Part shown: in pieces, positions 1 to 5,656 of the stretch
How the letters are laid out: every line of letters begins with the position of its first letter
How positions within the stretch are numbered: position 1 is the first letter of the stretch
From: Sulfurovum sp. bin170
Lineage (GTDB): Bacteria > Campylobacterota > Campylobacteria > Campylobacterales > Sulfurovaceae
Direction: 5' to 3'
Assembly (NCBI RefSeq): GCF_010892395.1
Contig: NZ_JAACKB010000388.1
Span: 1-6,275, forward strand
DNA length: 6,275 nucleotides
Made by a program: the position numbers and the translations under genes
The notes under the pieces: generated by a model
Told to the model about the DNA's origin: nothing
The model's database searches: none
Seen by the model: only the letters and a program-made list of their open reading frames with translations

Positions 1-2
1 AA

Positions 3-104
3 AACATCTATAATAGAGCATCACTTGCTTTTTTAATTAAGCCTGTATCTTTTACTTATGATTTAAGCTTAGATTTTAAGAAAGCATTCTCTACACTTAA
101 ATAG
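3..104 (+). CDS. C-terminal tail of an unidentified upstream protein (5' partial)
   Basis: This frame is open from the window edge to a TAG stop at 102-104, giving 33 residues that start NIYNRASLAF and end in DFKKAFSTLK. The other five frames are closed by stops within this stretch. The composition (alternating hydrophobic and polar residues, lysine-rich end) looks like protein rather than random AT-rich sequence. A hairpin begins exactly at the stop codon, as expected at a gene end. I do not recognise the family. An open run of this length could arise by chance in AT-rich DNA, so the call is tentative. Nothing links it functionally to the nuo genes, which have their own leader. Confidence 0.4.
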   Translation, partial: NIYNRASLAFLIKPVSFTYDLSLDFKKAFSTLK

Positions 105-129
105 ATAGGATTACTACTTAATTCTATCT
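103..129 (+). terminator. Stem-loop at the end of the upstream ORF, possible transcription end
   Basis: Positions 103-113 (AGATAGGATTA) pair with 119-129 (TAATTCTATCT) around the 5-nt loop CTACT. This is an 11-bp stem with a single G·T wobble at 109/123. The stem starts inside the TAG stop of the upstream ORF. It is AT-rich and has no immediate U-run; the nearest T-run is at about 144-149. It is therefore not a textbook intrinsic terminator and may act as a 3'-end stabilising stem or a weak terminator. Confidence 0.4.
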
Positions 130-179
130 GCAATTTACTTATATTTTTAATAGTTTTCAGTTATCAATATACTATCTAC

Positions 180-196
180 TGTAACACTTAGTTACA
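180..196. promoter_or_regulatory. Dyad TGTAAC-N5-GTTACA, possible operator
   Basis: TGTAAC (180-185) and GTTACA (191-196) form a perfect 6-bp inverted repeat around ACTTA. Dyads of this size are typical of dimeric regulators. The half-sites resemble the TTAAC/GTTAA half-sites of CRP/FNR-family sites such as NssR in Campylobacter, but the spacer is 5 rather than 4. It lies about 95 bp upstream of the promoter candidate. A T-run follows at 202-206, so a very weak terminator stem is the alternative. The regulator is unknown. Confidence 0.2.
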
Positions 197-254
197 AAGC
201 ATTTTTATCCCCCTAAAGCACAATAACTACACAATCTCTTTAATAACTTTTCTG

Positions 255-273
255 CTAATATTACCCTAATATT
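255..273 (+). repeat. Tandem direct repeat CTAATATT with 11-bp period
   Basis: CTAATATT occurs at 255-262 and again at 266-273, separated by ACC, so the two copies sit one DNA helical turn apart. They cover roughly the -47 to -29 region relative to a start inferred from the TATAGT at 290-295. That is where an OmpR-type response regulator or another tandem-binding activator would sit. Low sequence complexity in AT-rich DNA is the alternative explanation. Confidence 0.3.
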
Positions 274-278
274 CTTCC

Positions 279-303
279 TTTTTTCATTTTATAGTGTGAA
301 AAT
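279..303 (+). promoter_or_regulatory. Candidate sigma-70 promoter of the nuo operon (T-rich, TATAGT -10)
   Basis: TATAGT at 290-295 matches the -10 consensus in five of six positions and is preceded by T-runs (279-284 and 287-290). There is no good -35 hexamer. Campylobacterota housekeeping promoters are known to depend on T-rich upstream periodicity rather than a conserved -35, which fits. Transcription would start near 302, leaving a leader of about 40 nt. TAGAAT at 312-317 is a competing -10 that would give a leader of under 20 nt. Confidence 0.4.
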
Positions 304-330
304 TTGTGACATAGAATAATATCTTAAACA

Positions 331-336
331 AAGGAG
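331..336 (+). promoter_or_regulatory. Strong ribosome binding site of nuoA
   Basis: AAGGAG lies 5 nt upstream of the ATG at 342. It is a near-perfect Shine-Dalgarno sequence and fixes the nuoA start. It is the only strong site in the leader, so ribosomes enter the operon here. Confidence 0.85.
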
Positions 337-341
337 TTCTA

Positions 342-731
342 ATGACTCATGTGATTAATAATCACCCCTATTTAGGTATTTTCGTCTTATTTGTCCTTAC
401 AGTGGTTGCCTTTAACGCGACACTTATACTGCAACGATTTATAAGTCGAAGAATGGCTAGGCTTGATACGGAGAAACTGAAGCTATCTATCTACGAATGT
501 GGACCAGAGGTAACCAAACAACCCAATACCATCTCTACACAGTTCTATTTGATAGCACTTCTGTTTATTCTGTTTGATGTGGAGATTATCTTTATGTTCC
601 CTTGGGCAATCGACTTTAAACTGCTTGGTTGGTTCGGGTTTGTAGAGATGATTCTCTTTATCCTACTCTTGACAATTGGATTTATATACGCATGGAAAAA
701 AGGAGCACTTGAATGGCACAGCATCAAGTAA
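342..731 (+). CDS. nuoA: NADH-quinone oxidoreductase subunit A (NuoA)
   Basis: This is the small membrane subunit of complex I (ND3 homologue), at the junction of the peripheral and membrane arms next to the quinone site. The 129 residues are normal for the family. Three transmembrane helices are visible at about 10-31, 66-87 and 98-118. Between the first two lies the conserved loop with YECG (51-54), whose cysteine is the ND3 loop Cys. Helix 2 has the [12 protein letters not shown] signature (78-89) with the conserved acidic pair D79/E81. Helix 3 has E102 and ends in [10 protein letters not shown] (116-125), the family's hallmark C-terminus. It is the first gene of the operon. Its last 19 nt overlap nuoB, and the codons for KKG carry the nuoB ribosome binding site. 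Confidence 0.96.
   Translation: MTHVINNHPYLGIFVLFVLTVVAFNATLILQRFISRRMARLDTEKLKLSIYECGPEVTKQPNTISTQFYLIALLFILFDVEIIFMFPWAIDFKLLGWFGFVEMILFILLLTIGFIYAWKKGALEWHSIK
701..705 (+). promoter_or_regulatory. nuoB ribosome binding site inside nuoA
   Basis: AGGAG sits 7 nt before the nuoB ATG at 713, within the nuoA codons for the conserved WKKGALEW end. The same bases encode protein and set nuoB initiation. This supports the overlapping start over any later ATG. Confidence 0.7.
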
Positions 732-1231
732 ATTACGCCTCGGCGGCAGGATTGCCGATAGCATTGACAACCGCTGACCATCTAATTAACTGGGGTCGAA
801 GCAACTCGCTTTGGCCTTTGACTTATGGACTTGCCTGTTGTGCAATTGAGATGATGGCAGCAGGTGGTAGCCGATATGACTTTGATAGATTTGGTACTAT
901 CTTTAGAGCCTCTCCACGGCAATCAGATGTTATGATATTGGCTGGAACGCTATCGAAAAAACACTCGGAGTTTGCTAGACGATTATATGACCAGATGACA
1001 GAGCCAAAATGGGTTATCTCTATGGGAAGTTGTGCAAATACAGGTGGTATGTTTAATACCTATGCAACGGTTCAAGGGGTTGACAGAATCATTCCTGTTG
1101 ATATCTATCTACCAGGGTGTGCTCCAAGACCAGAGACTTTGCAGTATGCGTTGATGATGTTGCAGACCAAGATTAGACGAGAATCTGCCAATATGAACAA
1201 GAATAAAAAACAAAACTTAAGGTTAATATAA
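713..1231 (+). CDS. nuoB: NADH-quinone oxidoreductase subunit B (NuoB), cluster N2 subunit
   Basis: NuoB holds the terminal [4Fe-4S] cluster N2, which passes electrons to quinone at the interface with NuoD. All four expected ligands are present: the adjacent pair C42-C43 in [11 protein letters not shown]107 in [12 protein letters not shown], and C136 in [10 protein letters not shown]. The family blocks [10 protein letters not shown] (26-35) and the SRYDFDRFG region (53-61) are also present. At 172 residues it is of normal length. The C-terminus is a short basic tail ([12 protein letters not shown]). The start is supported by AGGAG 7 nt upstream. The stop overlaps the nuoC start by one base (TAATG), so nuoC is probably translated by reinitiation. 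Confidence 0.97.
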   Translation: MAQHQVNYASAAGLPIALTTADHLINWGRSNSLWPLTYGLACCAIEMMAAGGSRYDFDRFGTIFRASPRQSDVMILAGTLSKKHSEFARRLYDQMTEPKWVISMGSCANTGGMFNTYATVQGVDRIIPVDIYLPGCAPRPETLQYALMMLQTKIRRESANMNKNKKQNLRLI

Positions 1232-2019
1232 TGAGAAAATATGTACCAAAAGGGAATGTTCAGAAGCAGTCTTACTATACAGATAGATACCATGTGGTTC
1301 CACAGGTTCCACGATTGGCTGTGGAAGAGGATGAGTTTTTTGCACCTCAACTAAAAATTCTAAAAGCTAAAGTTGAGATAAAAGAGGCTTCTATTCAAAT
1401 CGGTCAAATGATTGTTGAGGTGAATGCAAAAGATAATTTCAAAGCTATTGAGACACTAAAAAATGAGTGTGGATATGCTATGTGTTCAGAGATTTCAGCC
1501 GTTGACTATTTGGCACAAGATGGTGAGTTTGAGATTTTTTATCAGATGTTGAACCTCAAAAGTGCAAAAAGAATGAGACTAGTTTGTAGAATCAAAGAGA
1601 ATGAGGCGATTGAGTCTGTTGAGCCACTCTTTAACTCTGCTAACTTTGCAGAGAGAGAGATGTTTGACCTCTTTGGAATCTATGTCAATAACCATCCATT
1701 CCTAAAGAGAATCATTATGCCTGACGATTGGGAAGGTCATCCTCTCTTGAAAACCTATCCATTAATAGGAGATGAGTTTGCTTCATGGTATGAGGTGGAT
1801 AAAATCTTTGGAAAAGATGCCAGAGAGGCAATTGGACCAGAGAACAGAGACCCTGCTAGAATTGAGAGATATGATACCAAGCGATTCTCACGAGTTGGTA
1901 GAGAGGTTCCATTTGATGCTGATATATCACAGGGTGAGCCAGAGACGAAGATTGAGTATAGCCAGACAGTTCTTGTAAACTACAATAAGTCTCAAAAACA
2001 GTTAGACAAACGAAAGTAG
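1231..2019 (+). CDS. nuoC: NADH-quinone oxidoreductase subunit C (NuoC, 30-kDa subunit)
   Basis: This is the structural subunit of the peripheral arm that contacts NuoD and NuoB, with no cofactors. The 30-kDa signature is clear: FAEREMFDLFGIYVNNHPFL (139-158), then RIIMPDDWEGHPLLKTYP (160-177). The N-terminal 35 residues (basic, tyrosine-rich) and about 80 residues after the signature make it 262 aa. That is longer than stand-alone NuoC proteins of many bacteria, and long versions are known in Campylobacter and Helicobacter. The tail is acidic and polar (RDPARIERYDTKRFSR at 207-222) with no metal-binding cysteines. It is not fused to NuoD, unlike in E. coli. Only a weak AAGG precedes the ATG, so translation probably relies on the one-base overlap with the nuoB stop. 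Confidence 0.95.
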   Translation: MRKYVPKGNVQKQSYYTDRYHVVPQVPRLAVEEDEFFAPQLKILKAKVEIKEASIQIGQMIVEVNAKDNFKAIETLKNECGYAMCSEISAVDYLAQDGEFEIFYQMLNLKSAKRMRLVCRIKENEAIESVEPLFNSANFAEREMFDLFGIYVNNHPFLKRIIMPDDWEGHPLLKTYPLIGDEFASWYEVDKIFGKDAREAIGPENRDPARIERYDTKRFSRVGREVPFDADISQGEPETKIEYSQTVLVNYNKSQKQLDKRK

Positions 2020-2024
2020 GAGGT
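2018..2024 (+). promoter_or_regulatory. nuoD ribosome binding site overlapping the nuoC stop
   Basis: AGGAGGT lies 5 nt before the nuoD ATG and shares its first two bases with the TAG stop of nuoC (2017-2019). It is a full-strength Shine-Dalgarno sequence, so nuoD can be initiated independently as well as by ribosomes terminating on nuoC. Confidence 0.8.
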
Positions 2025-2029
2025 AGAGT

Positions 2030-3259
2030 ATGCAACAACCAAACAAACTATCACCATTTTTTGAAAATCTCAATTTTGAACGAGAAGACAATACAATGGT
2101 TATCAACTTCGGTCCACAGCACCCATCAGCACACGGACAGTTACGACTGGTTTTGGAGCTTGATGGTGAGCAGGTAGTCAATGCCTATCCAGATATTGGG
2201 TATCTGCACCGTGGTGTGGAGAAGATGGCAGAGAATATGACCTATAATGAATTTTTGCCAACAACGGACAGACTTGATTATATTGCGTCAACTTCAAATA
2301 ACTACGGTTATGCTCTAGCTGTTGAGAAACTGCTTGGAATTGAAGCACCAAGACGAGCTCAGGTTATTAGAACAATGCTTTTGGAGATTAACAGAATTAT
2401 CTCTCACCTCTTCTTTATCGCTACTCATGCGTTGGATATTGGGGCGATGTCAGTATTCCTTTATGCTTTCCGTGAGCGTGAATTCGCAATGGATTTGATG
2501 GAGGACTACTGTGGGGCGAGACTTACTCACTCTGCTGTTAGAATCGGTGGAGTTCCTCTTGATATTCCATCAGACTGGATGAAAAATGTTAGAGCATTTT
2601 GTGATAAGCTAGATGAAGAGATAGAGATTACATATGAGGCACTTTTGACAGAGAATAGAATTTGGAAAATGCGTCTGGAAGATGTGGGAATTGTTCCACC
2701 AGAAGAGGCTCTATCATGGGGTTGTACAGGACCAATGCTTAGAGGTTCTGGGATTCCTTATGATATTAGAAAAGAGGAGCCTTATGAACTCTATCCAGAG
2801 TTAGATTTTGATATTCCTGTCTCTGATACAAATGACTCCTATGGTCGGTATCGAATCTATATTGAGGAGATGAAGCAATCGACAAGAATTTTGCGTCAGC
2901 TTATCCCTATGTATGATGATACTGAACCTCAGTTAATGGCACATGCACCACAATATATCTCCGCTCCAAAAGAGGAGATTATGACTCAAAACTACGCTTT
3001 GATGCAACACTTTGTGCTTGTAACTCAAGGTATGAGACCACCAAAAGGTGAAGTATATGTAGCAACAGAGTCACCAAAAGGTGAGCTTGGGTTCTATATC
3101 AAGTCAGAGGGTGAGCCGTATGCTTACAGGTTGAAGATTAGAGCACCTAGTTTCTATCATACTGGATATTTGCAAAAGATGTTACTTGGGGGTTATATTC
3201 CTGATGTTGTAACGATGATTAGTACCACCAATATTGTATTTGGTGAGGTTGATCGATGA
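2030..3259 (+). CDS. nuoD: NADH-quinone oxidoreductase subunit D (NuoD, 49-kDa subunit)
   Basis: NuoD is the 49-kDa subunit, related to the large subunit of NiFe hydrogenases, and forms the quinone-binding pocket with NuoB. The 409 residues are of normal length. Diagnostic blocks are [20 protein letters not shown] (26-45), [10 protein letters not shown] (57-66), [15 protein letters not shown] (126-140), [11 protein letters not shown] (231-241), and the C-terminal PKGELGFYI to VFGEVDR run (349-409). H35 and Y84 correspond in motif and spacing (49 residues) to the His and Tyr that coordinate the quinone headgroup in Thermus Nqo4. The hydrogenase metal-binding cysteines are absent, as expected. 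The stop codon overlaps the ATG of a 35-codon ORF (ATGA). The usual EIGELDR-like ending is here FGEVDR. Confidence 0.97.
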   Translation: MQQPNKLSPFFENLNFEREDNTMVINFGPQHPSAHGQLRLVLELDGEQVVNAYPDIGYLHRGVEKMAENMTYNEFLPTTDRLDYIASTSNNYGYALAVEKLLGIEAPRRAQVIRTMLLEINRIISHLFFIATHALDIGAMSVFLYAFREREFAMDLMEDYCGARLTHSAVRIGGVPLDIPSDWMKNVRAFCDKLDEEIEITYEALLTENRIWKMRLEDVGIVPPEEALSWGCTGPMLRGSGIPYDIRKEEPYELYPELDFDIPVSDTNDSYGRYRIYIEEMKQSTRILRQLIPMYDDTEPQLMAHAPQYISAPKEEIMTQNYALMQHFVLVTQGMRPPKGEVYVATESPKGELGFYIKSEGEPYAYRLKIRAPSFYHTGYLQKMLLGGYIPDVVTMISTTNIVFGEVDR

Positions 3260-3363
3260 GAAGCGTAAAAAAAGTTGAACAGTTTCAAGTTTTTAGCTTC
3301 GGAACCGTAATGGTCGGAACGAAGTGTAGCCACGGAGGAAAACAATGCAAAGATATGATTTAA
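3256..3363 (+). CDS. 35-codon ORF bridging nuoD and the nuoE-like gene
   Basis: The ATG overlaps the nuoD stop (ATGA at 3256-3259) and is preceded by GGTGAGG 7 nt upstream. The frame runs to TAA at 3361-3363, overlapping the next gene by 19 nt. The peptide begins [17 protein letters not shown] and continues [18 protein letters not shown]. It has two cysteines (C24, C31) and no membrane segment. V-x-V-G-T-x-C-x3-G faintly recalls the second cysteine motif of true NuoE (C-x-G-T-x-C), but the first cysteine is Met. The GG codons also serve as the next gene's ribosome binding site, so part of the likeness may be forced. It could be a genuine small protein, a translational-coupling leader, or only the gap between two genes. 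It is not a recognised family. Confidence 0.35.
   Translation: MRSVKKVEQFQVFSFGTVMVGTKCSHGGKQCKDMI
3334..3338 (+). promoter_or_regulatory. Ribosome binding site of the nuoE-like gene
   Basis: GGAGG lies 6 nt before the ATG at 3345 and decides that start. It falls inside the 35-codon ORF, so ribosomes translating that ORF would pass over it. Confidence 0.75.
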
Positions 3364-3644
3364 GACATTTACGAGATAACTTCTATGACCGAATGGGTGA
3401 GCTTATAGATGGCGGACTCAAAGATGGTGAAGTAGGTATTTTTCTATTTGAAGTTGGAGACTTCTCCTCTATTCAGAAGTCGGCTGATTTTGTAAAAGAT
3501 ATGGGGCATGACCTTATGAACTCTATGAAGTTTAATGAGGTTGACTGGACGCTTGTTATGAAAAAAGTTGATGATAAGACAAAAGCAGAACGGAAAGAGG
3601 CCGCTGAAAAAGTGGCTAAATTGGCTGAAGAGAAGGCTGACTAA
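3345..3644 (+). CDS. NuoE-family small subunit of Campylobacterota complex I (cysteine-free)
   Basis: This 99-residue soluble protein occupies the nuoE slot between nuoD and the nuoF-position flavoprotein. It resembles the short protein that replaces NuoE in Campylobacterota (the Cj1575/HP1264 type). Recognisable parts are the N-terminal [15 protein letters not shown] (3-17), the core GEVGIFLFEVGDFSSIQKSA (28-47), and FNEVDWTLVMKK (63-74). From about residue 76 the tail is an Ala/Lys/Glu-rich helix. There is no cysteine at all, so it cannot hold the [2Fe-2S] N1a cluster of a true NuoE (usually about 160 aa, four Cys). A structural or docking role for the electron-input module is inferred. It starts at a good GGAGG, and its stop overlaps the next start by one base (TAATG). 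I recognise the family from its position and sequence style, not from a search, so I give no symbol. Confidence 0.75.
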   Translation: MQRYDLRHLRDNFYDRMGELIDGGLKDGEVGIFLFEVGDFSSIQKSADFVKDMGHDLMNSMKFNEVDWTLVMKKVDDKTKAERKEAAEKVAKLAEEKAD

Positions 3645-5656
3645 TGTCAAAACTACTGTTCTCTACTTGGCAAGGTGAGCTTATCGACAACCGCGATAAG
3701 TCACCTGATGAGTGGAGTAAGTCTGGATTTAAACTCCCAGAGACTTATCATGGAGAGCGAGACTCAAAAGCGTTTATCGGATGGGATGGTGTTGCCATCT
3801 TTGATGAAGATATAGACGCAGTTGAGTTGGCGAACCACTACGCAGCACAGTACCAAGAGTATTCTGAAGCGTGTGGACGGTGTGCACCTGGTAAGTGGGG
3901 AGGAAAAATCCTCTATGATTTACTCGACAAGATAGCTAGGGGCGAGGGAAGTCATGACGATATTGCACACCTAAAGGAGATTGGTCAGACGATGATGGTC
4001 ACCTCTAAGTGTGAAATTGGGAAGACAGTTCCCAAACCTATTTTAGATTTGATGGAGCATTATAAAGAGCAGTTTGATGCTTGTATTGATGGTCAAGTAC
4101 CATCAAAACACTATGGTGGTGATACCTCATATATCGCAAAAGTAACAGCACCATGTACCGATTTGTGTCCTGCACATGTTGATATTCCTGCATACATTGA
4201 GGGTGTTAGAGATATGACATTTGCAGATTCGTTAGTCTCAACTCGTCAAACCATGCCACTAGCTCACACCTGTGGTCGAGTCTGTCCTCACCCTTGTGAA
4301 GATGCTTGTAGAAGAGCCAATCTTGATGAGCCTATATCCATTATGGAGCTTAAGAGAATTGGTGCTGACTATGAGACTGACCATCAGATGGAGTGGTTCC
4401 ATCCAGTGACTCCTAAACCTCTACGAAATGATGGTAAAAAGGTAGCTGTCATTGGTGCGGGGCCTGCTGGTTTAACAGTGGCTTACTACTTGGCACTAGA
4501 GGGTATCAAGGTTGACATCTTTGAAGAACTACCTGTCAATGGTGGTGAAGTTGCGGTTGGTGTTCCAGAGTATCGGATGCCAATCGACAAGTACAACAGA
4601 GATATTGATTTGGTACTAGAGATGGATGCTGTATCAATTACAAATAACCATAGAGTAACGGCTGATAGACTAAAAGAGATAGAGGCTGAGTATGATGCCA
4701 CTTTCCTTGGTTTTGGAGCTAGACTCTCTAAGAAAGTTCGTGCGAAGAATGAAGACCCAAGCAAGGATGGTTATTGGGGTGCGATTGAGATGCTTGACAA
4801 GGTTAACTTGTGGCATAAATACGATATAGGGTCTCCTGCTTCCAATGAGCTAAACGATAAAGTTGTAGTTTGTGTTGGTGGAGGGTTCACCTCTATGGAT
4901 GTCGTGAGATGTTCTATTCGTGAGGGTGCTAAAAAAGTCATTATGCTCTACAGACGAGATGAGAAAACCATTATCCGAAACACAACCTACGAAGAGTATC
5001 ATGAGTCTGTTGAAGAGGGCGTTGAGTTTATCTTCCACTCATCAATAGAAGAGATTTATGATGATGGAGAGAAGCTTACCAAACTCAAAGTAAACAAGTT
5101 TGACCTTGTACCTGACCCTAATGGTGGACGGGCGCAACTGATAAAACAGGAAGATGGTGACTTCTATATAGATATTGACTATCTGATTCCTGCTGTTTCT
5201 CAATCTCTTGATTTGCAGATTCTACCAGAGGAGTGGGAGATGAAGATGACCTCTTGGTCTTCTATTATGACCAATGGTAAGGACTATATGACCTCAAAAG
5301 AGGGTGTTTTTGCTGCAGGTGACTGTGAGTATGGACCGATGACCATTGTTAATGCAGTGGGTCAAGCCAAACGAGCTGCTTCTGTAATGAGTCGTTATCT
5401 CTATAATGGTGGAAAACTTACTCTAACAGATAATGAGATTATGGAAGACCATCTCTCAAGACTCAAGGTCTATAACAAAAAAGAGAAGGTCACAGGTTGG
5501 ATGCCAAATCTTCCAAGAGAAGAGAGTGAGAAGCTTGATGTTGACGAGAGAAAAACTAATAATCAAGAGGTAAACCTTGGATTTACAGGTGCAGAGGCGA
5601 TAAGTGAAGCAGAGCGATGTATGCGATGTTACTACATATCGATGGTGGCATTGTAA
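3644..5656 (+). CDS. NuoF-position flavoprotein: N3-like Fe-S domain fused to a GltD-type NAD(P)/FAD oxidoreductase
   Basis: Probably the electron-input subunit of this complex I, exchanging electrons between NAD(P)H and NuoG. Residues about 70-150 resemble the C-terminal N3-cluster domain of NuoF: EACGRCAPGKWGG (76-87), then a helical IARGEG segment (97-102) and SKCEIG (121-126). C77, C80 and C123 are kept, but the third ligand of CxxCxxC is G83. Residues 171-222 are the GltD/NfnB-type iron-sulfur region: CTDLCPAHVDIPAYI (171-185) and C210/C214/C218/C222 in TCGRVCPHPCEDACRR. The FAD motif is VIGAGPAGL (269-277). The NAD(P) motif is VGGGFTSMD (411-419) with LYRRDE (435-440). The second FAD motif is VFAAGD (555-560). 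The C-terminus has only C659/C662. NuoF's FMN/SLBB part is absent. NADH versus NADPH use cannot be decided. Its start and stop overlap both neighbours by one base. Confidence 0.85.
   Translation: MSKLLFSTWQGELIDNRDKSPDEWSKSGFKLPETYHGERDSKAFIGWDGVAIFDEDIDAVELANHYAAQYQEYSEACGRCAPGKWGGKILYDLLDKIARGEGSHDDIAHLKEIGQTMMVTSKCEIGKTVPKPILDLMEHYKEQFDACIDGQVPSKHYGGDTSYIAKVTAPCTDLCPAHVDIPAYIEGVRDMTFADSLVSTRQTMPLAHTCGRVCPHPCEDACRRANLDEPISIMELKRIGADYETDHQMEWFHPVTPKPLRNDGKKVAVIGAGPAGLTVAYYLALEGIKVDIFEELPVNGGEVAVGVPEYRMPIDKYNRDIDLVLEMDAVSITNNHRVTADRLKEIEAEYDATFLGFGARLSKKVRAKNEDPSKDGYWGAIEMLDKVNLWHKYDIGSPASNELNDKVVVCVGGGFTSMDVVRCSIREGAKKVIMLYRRDEKTIIRNTTYEEYHESVEEGVEFIFHSSIEEIYDDGEKLTKLKVNKFDLVPDPNGGRAQLIKQEDGDFYIDIDYLIPAVSQSLDLQILPEEWEMKMTSWSSIMTNGKDYMTSKEGVFAAGDCEYGPMTIVNAVGQAKRAASVMSRYLYNGGKLTLTDNEIMEDHLSRLKVYNKKEKVTGWMPNLPREESEKLDVDERKTNNQEVNLGFTGAEAISEAERCMRCYYISMVAL

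Larger units (their letters stand above)
105..341 (+). other. AT-rich intergenic leader of the nuo operon, no gene
   Basis: No ORF with a plausible start and ribosome binding site is present on either strand in these 237 bases. The stretch is much more AT-rich than the genes that follow. It holds the arms of the hairpin at 103-129, a dyad at 180-196, a T-run at 202-206, a C-run at 210-214, an 8-bp direct repeat at 255-262/266-273, a T-rich promoter candidate and the nuoA ribosome binding site. I see no tRNA, riboswitch or transposon-like sequence in it. Confidence 0.7.

Noticed and set aside
9..14. Perfect TATAAT
   Set aside because: It sits inside the probable coding tail of the upstream gene, is followed by the hairpin at 103-129 and lies over 300 bp from nuoA. 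It is expected by chance in AT-rich DNA.
545..781. Minus-strand open frame across the nuoA/nuoB junction
   Set aside because: It is the complement of two well-supported genes, has no ribosome binding site and no recognisable product.
1772..1978. + strand open frame of 68 codons within nuoC
   Set aside because: It lies wholly within nuoC in another frame, with no upstream Shine-Dalgarno and no conserved motif.
3297..3324. Intrinsic terminator between nuoD and the nuoE-like gene
   Set aside because: The stem is only 5 bp with an internal mismatch and has no U-run after it. The overlapping genes on both sides argue for continuous transcription.
4486..4764. Minus-strand open frame of 92 codons inside the flavoprotein gene
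   Set aside because: It is antisense to the FAD domain coding region, is serine-rich, has no ribosome binding site and resembles no family.
3869..5656. The nuoF-position gene as two genes joined by a frameshift or assembly error
   Set aside because: The frame is continuous with uniform codon use and both ends overlap neighbours by one base. The linker between the N3-like and GltD-like parts (about 150-170) shows no remnant start or stop.
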